A stretch of 51,264 nucleotides of DNA from Pseudomonas akapageensis (GTDB taxonomy: Bacteria > Pseudomonadota > Gammaproteobacteria > Pseudomonadales > Pseudomonadaceae): contig NZ_VXCP01000032.1 of the NCBI RefSeq assembly GCF_011355085.1, positions 1 to 51,264 on the forward strand. The letters run 5' to 3'. The translations under genes were made by a program, and so were the position numbers. Of the stretch, positions 41,317 through 49,980 are shown in pieces (position 1 is the stretch's first letter; every line of letters begins with the position of its first letter). Under the pieces are notes generated by a model. The model did not search any database. It saw nothing but the letters and a program-made list of their open reading frames with translations, and was not told the DNA's origin.

Positions 41317-41759
41317 TGATGAAGCTCCTTACTGTTGAGGAACCATCACCACCTGCCGCCAAGCAGGAAAGGGTGACGGATTGCACAAGGTTGGCGGACC
41401 GGGACAGTAGAACCCAGCACTTCCGAAGAAGTCCCTGCGCAACCCGTCATAACGCAATCTCGCAGGTACGACAAAGCGCCTGCGAAGAAGGTTGGGGAAT
41501 TGCGATTACTGTCGAACGGACCGCCAAGCCCGTATCGCTGATGTGCAGCGACGGGCGTAGGTTAGCGTGGTGGGTAGGTGGCGACAAGGCGGAAAAGAGG
41601 CAAGTTGTAGCCTGAAAATTCCTGTAGCCATGCTTTTTTGATGATCGATTGACTCATTTTTGACTGGGCAACATTCACCCTGCGCGCCGTATTGCAAATG
41701 AGGTTGGTTCGCCTTCTGACCGGACAGCCACATCAATCATTTCTGGAGCGTTGCACCGA
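41317..41759 (-). promoter_or_regulatory. long structured leader/upstream region of the DUF3077-like gene
   Basis: About 440 bp with no supportable gene; two short open frames here (41316-41615 plus, 41506-41736 minus) have no ribosome site or sensible protein composition. On the minus strand it contains a hairpin with a TTCG tetraloop, ACTTC-TTCG-GAAGT (plus 41419-41432), nested in GGGAC...GTCCC. Further pairs (CCGCCAA/TTGGCGG) lie closer to the start codon. A structured 5' UTR is likely; the promoter is not clear. Confidence 0.4.
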
Positions 41760-42515
41760 ATGAACAAACTTCCACAGATAACCCTGGCCTTCTGGGTCAT
41801 GAAAATCTGCGCGACAACCTTGGGCGAGACAGCCGGCGATCTGCTGTCCATGACCCTGAACGTGGGCTATGCAATCAGCTCGTTGATTCTGATCAGCGTG
41901 TTTCTGCTGACCCTGGTAACGCAGTTGTTCTCCAGGGCTTATCACCCTGTGCTGTACTGGCTCGTCATTCTGTCGACCAGCACCGCCGGCACGACGATGT
42001 CCGATTTCATGGACCGCACCCTCGGGCTGGGCTATGCCACCGGCTCCATGATCCTGATCGGTATCCTGCTGGCCATCTTTGCCCTTTGGCGCATGAGCGG
42101 CGATTCGCTGAACGTGAACAAGATCCAGAGCTTCCGGGGCGAGATGTTCTACTGGATGGCGATTTTGTTTTCCAACACCCTGGGTACGGCGCTGGGGGAT
42201 TTTCTGGCGGACGATTCCGGGCTTGGCTTTGCCGGGGGTGCCTTGTTGATCGGGTCGACCATCGCCTTGGTGGTGCTGGCTCGCTACTTCACCAAACTGT
42301 CTCCCGTGCTGCTGTTCTGGGCCGCCTTCGTCCTGACCCGGCCGTTTGGTGCAACCCTTGGCGATTTCCTGACCAAGCCCCATGAGAAGGGTGGGCTGGA
42401 TTTCGGAACCATTGGTTCTTCGTTGGTGCTGGGCGGGGTTCTGCTGGCGATGATTGGCCTGGCTTCGTTCTATAAGGGGCGAAGCGCGCGCGAGGTTGCG
42501 CCGCAGCTTTCTTGA
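41760..42515 (+). CDS. COG4705-type membrane-anchored protein (MpaM-like)
   Basis: A 251-aa protein with about eight hydrophobic segments. I take the ATG at 41760, because TGGAGCG lies 11 bp upstream and is too close to the TTG at 41751. A short motif recurs four times: TLGETAGDLL, TAGTTMSDFM, TLGTALGDFL and PFGATLGDFL, so the protein is built from four homologous two-helix units. COG4705 has no proven function to my knowledge. A strong terminator follows. Confidence 0.75.
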   Translation: MNKLPQITLAFWVMKICATTLGETAGDLLSMTLNVGYAISSLILISVFLLTLVTQLFSRAYHPVLYWLVILSTSTAGTTMSDFMDRTLGLGYATGSMILIGILLAIFALWRMSGDSLNVNKIQSFRGEMFYWMAILFSNTLGTALGDFLADDSGLGFAGGALLIGSTIALVVLARYFTKLSPVLLFWAAFVLTRPFGATLGDFLTKPHEKGGLDFGTIGSSLVLGGVLLAMIGLASFYKGRSAREVAPQLS

Positions 42516-42531
42516 TCGAGCGCAGTAGAAG

Positions 42532-42569
42532 AAAGGGGCAGGCCAGTACTGGCGCTGCCCCTTTTTTTT
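42532..42569 (+). terminator. terminator of the COG4705-type gene
   Basis: AAAGGGGCAG pairs with CTGCCCCTTT around a loop that itself contains CCAGTACTGG, and eight Ts follow. Confidence 0.9.
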
Positions 42570-42586
42570 GGTTCATCTCCGACCTT

Positions 42587-42700
42587 CCTCGTTCCCACGC
42601 TCCGCGTGGGAATGCCTCCGGCGACGCTCCACGTTGCGCTCTTGAAGGTCGACGCAGAGCGTCTGGCATGGCATTCCCACGCGGAGCGTGGGAACGAGGA
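42587..42700. repeat. REPIN-like inverted repeat, family B copy 2
   Basis: CCTCGTTCCCACGCTCCG mirrors CGGAGCGTGGGAACGAGG at the right end, with GACGCTCCACG / GACGCAGAGCGTC inside. It is the same element as at 26324-26438. Confidence 0.85.
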
Positions 42701-42721
42701 GTTTGTGCTGTAGCTGGAGGA

Positions 42722-44044
42722 TCAGTCGGTCTCGATCCGCGAGTGCTTCTGGGTATCCTTCATGAACACATACACCAGCAACGAACAGGCGATACAGGCA
42801 GTGACATACCAGTAGTAGCCGGACTCCATGCCGATGCTCTTGAACCACAGGGCGATGTATTCGGCGGTACCACCGAAGATCGATACGGTCAGGGCATACG
42901 GCAGGCCAACGCCCAGCGCGCGGATTTCGGTCGGGAACAGCTCGGCCTTGACCACCGCGTTGATCGAGGTATAGCCGCTGACGATGATCAGCGCGGCCAT
43001 GATCAGGAAGAACGCGCCCCACCAGGTTTCGATGGTGTGCAGGGTGGTCAGGATCGGCACGGTGCAGATCGTGCCGAGCACGCCGAAGGCGATCAGGATC
43101 GGGCGTCGGCCGATCTTGTCCGAAAGCGAACCGATCACCGGCTGCAGGCACATGTACAGGAACAGGGTGGCTGCCGAGATGCTGGTCGAGTCGGAGATGC
43201 TCATGCCGACCGTGTTCACCAGGTATTTCTGCATGTAGGTGGTGTAGGTGTAGAAGGCCAGGCAGCCGCCCATGGTCAGGCCGACCACGGTCAGCAGCTC
43301 CTTGGGATGACGCATCAGGGTGCGCATCAGGGGTTCTTTCGGTTTTTCCTGCTTCTTGGTGAAGGACTCGGTTTCCTCCATGCCACGACGCAGGTACAGC
43401 GCGACCACGGCACACAGGGCGCCGATGACGAACGGCACGCGCCAGCCCCAGGAATACAGCTGCTCGGTGGTCAGGGTCTGCTGCAGGACAATCAGCACGC
43501 CCAGGGCGATGAGCTGGCCGGAGATCAGCGTCACGTACTGGAAGCTCGCGAAGAAGCCGCGACGTTCCTTGGTCGCCATCTCGCTGAGGTAGGTGGCGGA
43601 AGTGCCGTATTCGCCACCTACGGACAAGCCTTGCAGCAAGCGTGCGACGATCAGCAGGATCGGGGCAGCGACACCGATGGTCTCGTAACTCGGGGTCAGG
43701 GCGATGATCAGCGAGCCAAAGCACATCATCAGTACCGAGACCATCAGTGCGGCCTTGCGGCCCTTGCGGTCAGCGTACAGGCCCATAAGCCAGCCACCGA
43801 TCGGGCGCATCAGAAAGCCTACGGCGAAGATCGCGGCGGTATTGAGCAGTTGTGCGGTGGTATCGCCCGAAGGGAAAAAGGCTTTGGCGAAGTACAGGGA
43901 GAATGCCGCGTAGACGTACCAGTCGTACCATTCGACCATGTTGCCGACCGAGCCGCTGAAGATCGCTTTGAGGCGGCTTCGGGTGGTTTTTTCAACGGCA
44001 GGCGAAGCTATCGCCCCAGCAGGCAAGGTAGTGGAATTATCCAT
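42722..44044 (-). CDS. alpha-ketoglutarate-type MFS transporter (PA5530-like)
   Basis: A metabolite:H+ symporter family protein of 440 aa from the ATG at 44044, preceded by AAGGA. NMVEWYDWYVYAAFSLYF starts segment 1, then GLYADRKGRK and QGLSVGGEYGTSATYLSE, as in KgtP and PcaT. Of the two transporters of this family here, this one has a sigma-54 promoter and lies beside a two-component system. That matches the P. aeruginosa C5-dicarboxylate transporter PA5530 controlled by MifSR and RpoN. The substrate is likely alpha-ketoglutarate, inferred from the family. Confidence 0.87.
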   Translation of the reverse strand: MDNSTTLPAGAIASPAVEKTTRSRLKAIFSGSVGNMVEWYDWYVYAAFSLYFAKAFFPSGDTTAQLLNTAAIFAVGFLMRPIGGWLMGLYADRKGRKAALMVSVLMMCFGSLIIALTPSYETIGVAAPILLIVARLLQGLSVGGEYGTSATYLSEMATKERRGFFASFQYVTLISGQLIALGVLIVLQQTLTTEQLYSWGWRVPFVIGALCAVVALYLRRGMEETESFTKKQEKPKEPLMRTLMRHPKELLTVVGLTMGGCLAFYTYTTYMQKYLVNTVGMSISDSTSISAATLFLYMCLQPVIGSLSDKIGRRPILIAFGVLGTICTVPILTTLHTIETWWGAFFLIMAALIIVSGYTSINAVVKAELFPTEIRALGVGLPYALTVSIFGGTAEYIALWFKSIGMESGYYWYVTACIACSLLVYVFMKDTQKHSRIETD

Positions 44045-44102
44045 GGTGGATCCTTCTAGTTGTTTTTGTGTAGACGCGTCGAAACGCAACCTGACAGGGC
44101 TA

Positions 44103-44120
44103 TAGCAGGACCTGTGCCAG
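44103..44120 (-). promoter_or_regulatory. sigma-54 promoter of the MFS transporter
   Basis: On the minus strand CTGGCACAGGTCCTGCTA fits the -24/-12 consensus TGGCAC-N5-TTGC except one T to C. The spacing of 10 bp between GG and GC is correct. The start codon lies about 60 bp further on. A nearby enhancer repeat supports the call. Confidence 0.8.
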
Positions 44121-44161
44121 GATTGAAACGCCCGTGCTAGAAGGGTCGCGGAGAAAGCGTG

Positions 44162-44204
44162 AGCGGAAAATCGCTTATCGCCAGGGTGTCAATAAGCGGA
44201 AAAT
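44162..44204. promoter_or_regulatory. candidate enhancer site for the sigma-54 activator
   Basis: Two direct repeats AGCGGAAAAT (44162-44171 and 44195-44204), and between them an inverted pair CGCTTAT (44172-44178) / ATAAGCG (44192-44198). The site is about 55-100 bp upstream of the -24 element, in the right range for an NtrC-type activator. It also lies immediately downstream of the response regulator stop. Binding by that regulator is inference. Confidence 0.5.
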
Positions 44205-44210
44205 TGCCGA

Positions 44211-45545
44211 TCAGGCGTCTTTCAGGAAGTCTTCGCGCAGCAAGCCATGGCGCTGCATCTTTTCGTTCAGGGTGCGCCTGGGCAGCTGCAGCTCATTGAG
44301 CACCGCCTTGATGTCGCCGTTGTGCCGGCTCAACGCCGAGCGCAGGCACTGGGCTTCGAAGGCTTCCTGCTGGGCTGCCAGCGACTGGCCGGCTTCAGCC
44401 AGCTCCGGCGCAGGTTCGCCCAGGCCCAGGGCATGGCGTTCGGCGGCATTGGCCAGCTCGCGTACGTTACCGGGCCAGTCGTGGCTGAGCAGGCGACCCA
44501 GTTGGGCGCCGGACAGCGGCGGGGCAGTCCGGCCCAAGCGCTCAGCGGCAGTGCGGGCAAAGTATTCGAACAGCTGCGCGATGTCTTCGCGGCGCTCGCG
44601 CAGGGGCGGCAGGCGCAATTCGGCCACGTTCAGGCGATAGGCAAGGTCCTCGCGAAAGCCACCAGCGCGCGCCAGCTCCAGTAGATCGGGCTTGGTTGCC
44701 GCGATGATCCGCAGGTCGACCGAGATGCTCTGATTGGCGCCCAGGCGTTCGAGTTTCTTTTCCTGCAGTACACGCAGCAGCTTGGCTTGCTGGGCCAGTG
44801 GCATGCTTTCGATTTCGTCGAAGAACACCGTGCCGCCATCGGCGTACTCCAGCTTGCCGATGCGCTTGCCCTGGGCACCGGTGAAGGCGCCGCTTTCATG
44901 GCCGAACAGCTCGGCCTCGAACAAATGCTCCGGAATGGCCGCGCAGTTGAGGGCGACGAAAGGCTTGTCTGCCCGAGGCCCGAAATCATGCAGGCAGCGG
45001 GCGACCCGCTCCTTGCCACTGCCGGTTTCGCCGCGAATCAGCACATTGACCGGCAGCGGCGCCAGTTCTTGCACTTGCCGGCGCAGGGTCTGCAGGCTCG
45101 GCGAGACGCCGAGCAAGGTCGAATCGAGCCTGGCCTTGATGTCGGCCTGCTCATGCAGGCTGCGGTTCTCCAGCACCAAACGGCGTTTTTCCAGGGCTCG
45201 GCGCAGGCTGCTGAGCAGGCTTTGCGGGCTGAAGGGTTTTTCCAGGAAATCGTAGGCACCGATGCGCATGGCCTCCACGGCCATCGGTACGTCGCCATGA
45301 CCGGTAAGCAAAATGACCGGTAGGTCGGGGTCCTCGTTCTGCAGTTTTTGCAGCAGCTCCAGGCCGTCCATGCCAGGCATGCGTACGTCGCTGATCACCA
45401 CCCCGGGGAAATGCCGGGGCAGTTGCGCCAGGCAGTCTTCGGCACGGCTGAACAACTGCACCTCGAACCCTGACAGGCTCAGCCATTGCTCCACGGCGCT
45501 GCGGATACTGGCTTCATCATCGACGACAATTACCGAGTTCAACAT
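44211..45545 (-). CDS. sigma-54-dependent response regulator (MifR/DctD type)
   Basis: A 444-aa NtrC-family activator with three domains. The receiver at residues 1-120 has Asp53 in VVISDVRMPGMDG as the phosphorylation site. The AAA+ domain at about 145-380 has Walker A GETGSGKE, the sigma-54-contacting loop GAFTGA and Walker B-like VFFDEIESM. A Fis-type helix-turn-helix closes it (LNELQLPRRTLNEKMQRHGL). The start overlaps the kinase stop by 7 bp. It likely activates the sigma-54 promoter at 44103-44120. Confidence 0.92.
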   Translation of the reverse strand: MLNSVIVVDDEASIRSAVEQWLSLSGFEVQLFSRAEDCLAQLPRHFPGVVISDVRMPGMDGLELLQKLQNEDPDLPVILLTGHGDVPMAVEAMRIGAYDFLEKPFSPQSLLSSLRRALEKRRLVLENRSLHEQADIKARLDSTLLGVSPSLQTLRRQVQELAPLPVNVLIRGETGSGKERVARCLHDFGPRADKPFVALNCAAIPEHLFEAELFGHESGAFTGAQGKRIGKLEYADGGTVFFDEIESMPLAQQAKLLRVLQEKKLERLGANQSISVDLRIIAATKPDLLELARAGGFREDLAYRLNVAELRLPPLRERREDIAQLFEYFARTAAERLGRTAPPLSGAQLGRLLSHDWPGNVRELANAAERHALGLGEPAPELAEAGQSLAAQQEAFEAQCLRSALSRHNGDIKAVLNELQLPRRTLNEKMQRHGLLREDFLKDA

Positions 45546-47299
45546 AAGGGCTCCGAGTCGGCGGGCAGGATCAGGGTAAAGAGGGCGCCTTCGGCACAGT
45601 TGCCGACCTGCAGATGGCCGCCCAGTTCATGGACGATGGCATAGGATACCGCCAGCCCCAGACCCAGGCCTTCACCGACGGGTTTGGTGGTAAAGAACGG
45701 ATCGAAGACATTGCCCAGGTGTTCGGTAGCAATGCCGCCACCGGTATCGGCAACGCTCAGGCGCCAGTGTCCGTGATCGGCCTCAATGCGGATGACCAGA
45801 CGCTTGAGCGGTTTGTCGCCCATGGCATCCAGGGCATTGCGCAGCAGGTTGATCAGCACCTGCTCCAGGCGAATGGCGTCGCCACGGACCCAGGCTGGCC
45901 GGACCAGGTGCAGGGCAGTGCTGACGTTCTCGCTGCGGATGCGCGGGTCGAGCAGGTGCAGGGCCTGATCGACCACCAGGGCCAGGTCCAGGCGCTCGCG
46001 CAGGCCGCCGGGGCTCTTGCGGGCGAACGTCTTGAGGTGGCTGGTCAGGGCGGCCATGCGTGTCAGCATCTGCTCCAGGGGCATCAGTGCCTGACAGGCC
46101 TCTTCGACCCGGCCATGATCGAGCAGCAGGCGCAGGGTTGCCAATTGCATGCGCTGGGTGGTCAGGGGTTGATTGATTTCATGGGCCAGCGCGGCGGACA
46201 TCTGCCCCAGCGCGGCGAGCTTTGCTGACTGCACCAGTCCATCCTGGGCGGTGCGCAGGTCGCGGGTGCGCTCTTCGACCAGGCGTTCCAGTTCCTCGCG
46301 GCTGCGCTGGCGCAGACGGGCCAGGCGCCAGCGCTGGTTGAGGAACAGAATCAGGAACACCAGGCTGAGCCAGACGGCGGCCGCTGCCAATGCGGCATTG
46401 CGACCATCTTCGGCGGCCGTCAATGGGCGGCGCAGCAGGTGCAGTGTCCAGCCTTCTGTCGGCAAAGGCAGCGACTCCCACAGGTAGTTGGCCTCGCCTC
46501 CGGGGGCTTGTACACGGGTCAGATGGCTGTTGTCGGCGAAACTTTCCAGAATGTCATGTTGCAAGGGTGTTAGCGGTTGCTTGTCGTATTGCCGGGTGGT
46601 TGCCAGTTCGCTGCGGTCGCTGGCCGACAGTGGCTGCAACTCACGGTAGCGCCAGCCATCCCGGTTGGCGATGAAGACAATCCCGCGCGCATCGCTGACC
46701 AGCAACACGTCGTTGCCCTGTCGCCATTCACGTTCCAGCTCCGGGAATTCTAGTTTGACCACCATGGCGCCAAGAAACGCGCCATTCTGAGCGGTCACGG
46801 CGCTCGATAGAAAGTATCCCGGAATGCCACTGGTGACGCCCACAGCGTAGAAGCGACCCGCCCCCTGGCTTTGGGTTTGCTTGAAATAGGGGCGAAAACT
46901 ATAGTTCTGGCCGATGTAGCTGCTGGGAAGGCGCCAGTTACTGGCAGCCACCGCCAGGCCGGTGCGATCGAGCAGCTCCAGGCTCGAGGTGTTGGCCGCG
47001 CCGTTGATGCGCTCGAGCTTGTTGTTCAACACATCCTGGGTTGCCTTGCCGACCGGGCCGCTCAAGGCGCCGATCAACTCCGGGTCCAGTGCCAGTACGG
47101 CGGGCAGGGCGCGGTAGCGTTCGATCAGGGTATTCAGTGAATTGGCATACAGGCCCAATTGCTCGTTGGCGCGCGCCGCATCTTCGATCAGCGCCCGGTG
47201 CTCGGCCTGGCGCATCGCCCAGCCGGCCGCGACCAGGGTGCCGGCGAGGATCAGCAGAACGATCAGGGAAAGGCGCAGGGCGCGGGTGGGGAGGTGCAT
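45539..47299 (-). CDS. sensor histidine kinase (MifS/DctB type)
   Basis: A membrane kinase of 586 aa from the ATG at 47299. Two membrane segments (about 10-28 and 302-321) flank a large periplasmic double-Cache-like sensor with NYSFRPYFKQTQ and RFYAVGVTSGIPGYFLS, as in DctB. A coiled coil follows (EELERLVEERTRDL). The phospho-acceptor His373 is in ALAHEINQPL; then come N-box NLLRNALDAMG and G-box VADTGGGI. The ORF extends to 47362, but the extra residues lack quality; the chosen start has no strong ribosome site. It pairs with the regulator by a 7-bp overlap. Ligand: probably a C4/C5-dicarboxylate. Confidence 0.9.
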   Translation of the reverse strand: MHLPTRALRLSLIVLLILAGTLVAAGWAMRQAEHRALIEDAARANEQLGLYANSLNTLIERYRALPAVLALDPELIGALSGPVGKATQDVLNNKLERINGAANTSSLELLDRTGLAVAASNWRLPSSYIGQNYSFRPYFKQTQSQGAGRFYAVGVTSGIPGYFLSSAVTAQNGAFLGAMVVKLEFPELEREWRQGNDVLLVSDARGIVFIANRDGWRYRELQPLSASDRSELATTRQYDKQPLTPLQHDILESFADNSHLTRVQAPGGEANYLWESLPLPTEGWTLHLLRRPLTAAEDGRNAALAAAAVWLSLVFLILFLNQRWRLARLRQRSREELERLVEERTRDLRTAQDGLVQSAKLAALGQMSAALAHEINQPLTTQRMQLATLRLLLDHGRVEEACQALMPLEQMLTRMAALTSHLKTFARKSPGGLRERLDLALVVDQALHLLDPRIRSENVSTALHLVRPAWVRGDAIRLEQVLINLLRNALDAMGDKPLKRLVIRIEADHGHWRLSVADTGGGIATEHLGNVFDPFFTTKPVGEGLGLGLAVSYAIVHELGGHLQVGNCAEGALFTLILPADSEPLC

Positions 47300-47354
47300 G
47301 AGGATGGAGTCGAGGAAGTTCGGAGGAGGGCACCATAGCATTTTGTGTGCGCCT

Positions 47355-47472
47355 CCCCTCACCCCAGCCCTCTCCCCGGAGGGAGAGGGAGCCGATATTT
47401 GTCGGCCACAAAACTCGAGTACACCCCAAAATAGCTCCCTCTCCCCCCAGGGGAGAGGGTTGGGGTGAGGGG
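47355..47472. repeat. long inverted repeat (CCCTCACCCCAGCCCTCTCC family)
   Basis: CCCCTCACCCCAGCCCTCTC (from 47355) mirrors GAGAGGGTTGGGGTGAGGGG (to 47472) almost perfectly, with GGGAGAGGGAGC / GCTCCCTCTCCCC inside. It stands between the kinase start and the beta-glucosidase stop and can form one long hairpin. Confidence 0.8.
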
Positions 47473-47477
47473 TGGCT

Positions 47478-49772
47478 TTAAAGCAATTCGAAACTTTGCT
47501 GCTTCACCGCCTGCGAATCCAACCCAACCTGCACATTGAACTCACCCGGCTCGGCAGCGAACTTGAGCTGGCTGTTGTAGAACTTCAAATCTTCCTCATT
47601 GATGGTGAAGTGAACGATCTTCTCTTCACCCGGCTTGAGCATGATTTTCTGGAAGTTCTTCAATTCCTTGACCGGGCGGCTCATGGAAGCCGTCACGTCC
47701 TGGATGTACAACTGCACTACGGTTTCGCCTGCACGCTTGCCGGTGTTCTTCACAAAGATGCTGGCGTCGAGCGGGTCACCCTTTTTCAGCGAACGGTTCG
47801 ACAGGGTCAGTTCGGACAGGCTGAAATCGGTGTAGCTCAGGCCATAGCCGAACGGAAACAGCGGGCCGTTTTCTTCCTCGAAGTATTGCGAGGTGTAGTT
47901 GCCCGGTTTGCCAGGCGTGAATGGCCGCCCGATGCTCAAGTGGTTGTAGTACGACGGAATCTGTCCAACCGAGCGTGGGAAGGTGATGGCCAGTTTGCCG
48001 GACGGGTTGTAGTCGCCGAACAGCACGTCGGCAATGGCATTGCCGCCTTCGGTACCACTGAACCAGGTTTCCAGCATGGCGTCGGCCTGTTCCTGCTCCC
48101 AGCTCAGCGACAGCGGACGGCCGTTCATCAGCACGATCACCAGCGGCTTGCCAGTGGCCTTGAGCGCCGTGATCAGCTCGCGCTGGCTGGCGGGGATTTC
48201 CAGCGTGGTGCGGCTCGACGATTCATGGGACATGCCGCGTGACTCGCCAACCGCGGCGATGATGACATCCGCCTGTTTGGCCGCTGCAACGGCTTCGTCG
48301 ATCATGACCTTGGCCGGTCGCGGATCGATCACCACTTCCGGACGATCGAAGTTGAGGAAGTTCAGGTAATCGATGATCTTCTTGTCATGGGTCAGGTTGG
48401 CACCCTTGGCGTAGATCACCCGTGCCCGTTCGCCAACCGCGCGGCGAACGCCGTCGTTCAGGGTGACCGACTGGGCCGGCACGCCAGCGGCGGCCCAGCT
48501 GCCCATCATGTCGATCTGCGCATCGGCCAGCGGGCCGACCACGGCGATGGTGCCCTGCTTCTTCAGCGGCAGGGTCTGGTTCTCGTTCTTCAGCAACACC
48601 AGGCTCTTGCGCGCTACGGCACGTGCGGCGTCGCGGTGCAGACGGCCTTCGGCGTTGGTGTCGGCCGGGTCTTCGCTGGCGATACCGATGCGCCGGTAGG
48701 GGTTCTCGAACAGGCCCATGTCGTACTTGGCGCCCAGCACCTCACGTACGGCATTGTCGATGTCGCTCTGGCTGATTTCGCCGGACTTCAGCAGGCCTGG
48801 CAGTTCCTGGCCATACAGCGAGTCGTTCATGCTCAGGTCGATACCGGCCTTGATCGCCAGCTTCGCTGCCTCGCGGCCATCGCGGGCTACGCCATGGCGC
48901 ACCAGTTCGGTGATCGCACCGTGGTCGCTGACGGTCACGCCCTTGAAGCCCCATTCCTTGCGCAGCAGGTCCTGCATCAGCCAGGTATTGGACGTGGCCG
49001 GCACCCCATTGACCGAGTTCAGCGCCACCATCACCCCGCCGGCACCGGCGTCGATGGCGGCGCGGTAGGGTGGCAGGTAGACCTGGTACATGCGTGTGGG
49101 GCTCATGTCGACCGTGTTGTAGTCGCGGCCGCCTTCGACGCCGCCGTACAGGGCGAAGTGCTTGACGCTGGCCATCAGGCTGGTCGGCGAGCTGGCGCTC
49201 TGGTCCTGGAAGGCATTGACCATGACCTTGGCAATGCGCGAGACCATATAGGTGTCTTCGCCAAAGCCTTCGCTGGTGCGGCCCCAACGGGGGTCGCGGG
49301 AAATGTCGACCATCGGCGCAAAGGTCATGTCGATGCCGTCGGCACTGGCTTCGATCGCCGAGGTGCGACCGGTCAGGGCAATGGCGTCCATGTCCCAGCT
49401 CGAGGCCAGGGCCAGCGGAATCGGGAAGATGGTCCTGTGGCCGTGAATCACGTCATAGGCGAAGAACATCGGAATCTTCAGGCGACTGTTCTTGATCGCG
49501 GCGTCCTGCAACGGACGGTTTTCGCCTCGGGTAATCGAGTTGAAGGTACCGCCAATGCGGCCAGCGGCAATTTCCTTGAGAATCTGCGGCTGGGGCATTT
49601 CCGGGCCGATACTGATCAAGCGCAGCTGCCCGATCTTTTCATCGAGGGTCATCTGTTTCATCAGGTCGCCGATGAACGCTTCCTTGTTCTTCAGCAGTTC
49701 CGAGGGCGTGTCGGCCAGGGCCGAATGACTGGCCAGGCTGACGAGCAGGCCCAGCAAACACAGCTTATTCAT
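47478..49772 (-). CDS. bglX: periplasmic beta-glucosidase BglX (GH3)
   Basis: A GH3 glycoside hydrolase of 764 aa from the ATG at 49772, with a signal peptide cleaved near residue 20 (HSALA). The TIM-barrel domain contains PRWGRTSEGFGED, ASVKHFALYGGVEGGRDYN and the inferred nucleophile Asp283 in GVTVSDHGAI. A second alpha/beta sandwich (NENQTLPLKKQGTIAVVGP) and a C-terminal fibronectin-III-like domain follow. It hydrolyses beta-linked oligoglucosides in the periplasm. The length equals that of E. coli BglX (765 aa). Confidence 0.94.
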   Translation of the reverse strand: MNKLCLLGLLVSLASHSALADTPSELLKNKEAFIGDLMKQMTLDEKIGQLRLISIGPEMPQPQILKEIAAGRIGGTFNSITRGENRPLQDAAIKNSRLKIPMFFAYDVIHGHRTIFPIPLALASSWDMDAIALTGRTSAIEASADGIDMTFAPMVDISRDPRWGRTSEGFGEDTYMVSRIAKVMVNAFQDQSASSPTSLMASVKHFALYGGVEGGRDYNTVDMSPTRMYQVYLPPYRAAIDAGAGGVMVALNSVNGVPATSNTWLMQDLLRKEWGFKGVTVSDHGAITELVRHGVARDGREAAKLAIKAGIDLSMNDSLYGQELPGLLKSGEISQSDIDNAVREVLGAKYDMGLFENPYRRIGIASEDPADTNAEGRLHRDAARAVARKSLVLLKNENQTLPLKKQGTIAVVGPLADAQIDMMGSWAAAGVPAQSVTLNDGVRRAVGERARVIYAKGANLTHDKKIIDYLNFLNFDRPEVVIDPRPAKVMIDEAVAAAKQADVIIAAVGESRGMSHESSSRTTLEIPASQRELITALKATGKPLVIVLMNGRPLSLSWEQEQADAMLETWFSGTEGGNAIADVLFGDYNPSGKLAITFPRSVGQIPSYYNHLSIGRPFTPGKPGNYTSQYFEEENGPLFPFGYGLSYTDFSLSELTLSNRSLKKGDPLDASIFVKNTGKRAGETVVQLYIQDVTASMSRPVKELKNFQKIMLKPGEEKIVHFTINEEDLKFYNSQLKFAAEPGEFNVQVGLDSQAVKQQSFELL

Positions 49773-49980
49773 GAATTCGATTCTCAAGGCTGCAACAGTA
49801 CCTACGGTCAATACTGTTCGGCCGAAGTTGGGAGAGCGGCTATTGTTGTAATTTGCTGGGGCAGTCTTTTAGCCGATTAGGCCGACATGGTCCAGCAGCG
49901 GCCACGGATTATGCCTCAAGTGCCGGGGTTTTAGGCCTGTTCACCACATTTGCACCGTGAATCGAAGGAGCGTATCGAGC

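Noticed and set aside
41316..41736. Short frames in the leader of the DUF3077-like gene as possible peptides
   Set aside because: No ribosome site, low-complexity basic composition and overlap with predicted RNA structure.
42512..44059. 515-residue plus-strand frame through the REPIN element and opposite the MFS gene
   Set aside because: It begins inside a repeat and continues as antisense of a clear transporter.
48387..49880. 497-residue plus-strand frame opposite bglX
   Set aside because: Shadow composition; the minus strand carries an intact GH3 enzyme of normal length.
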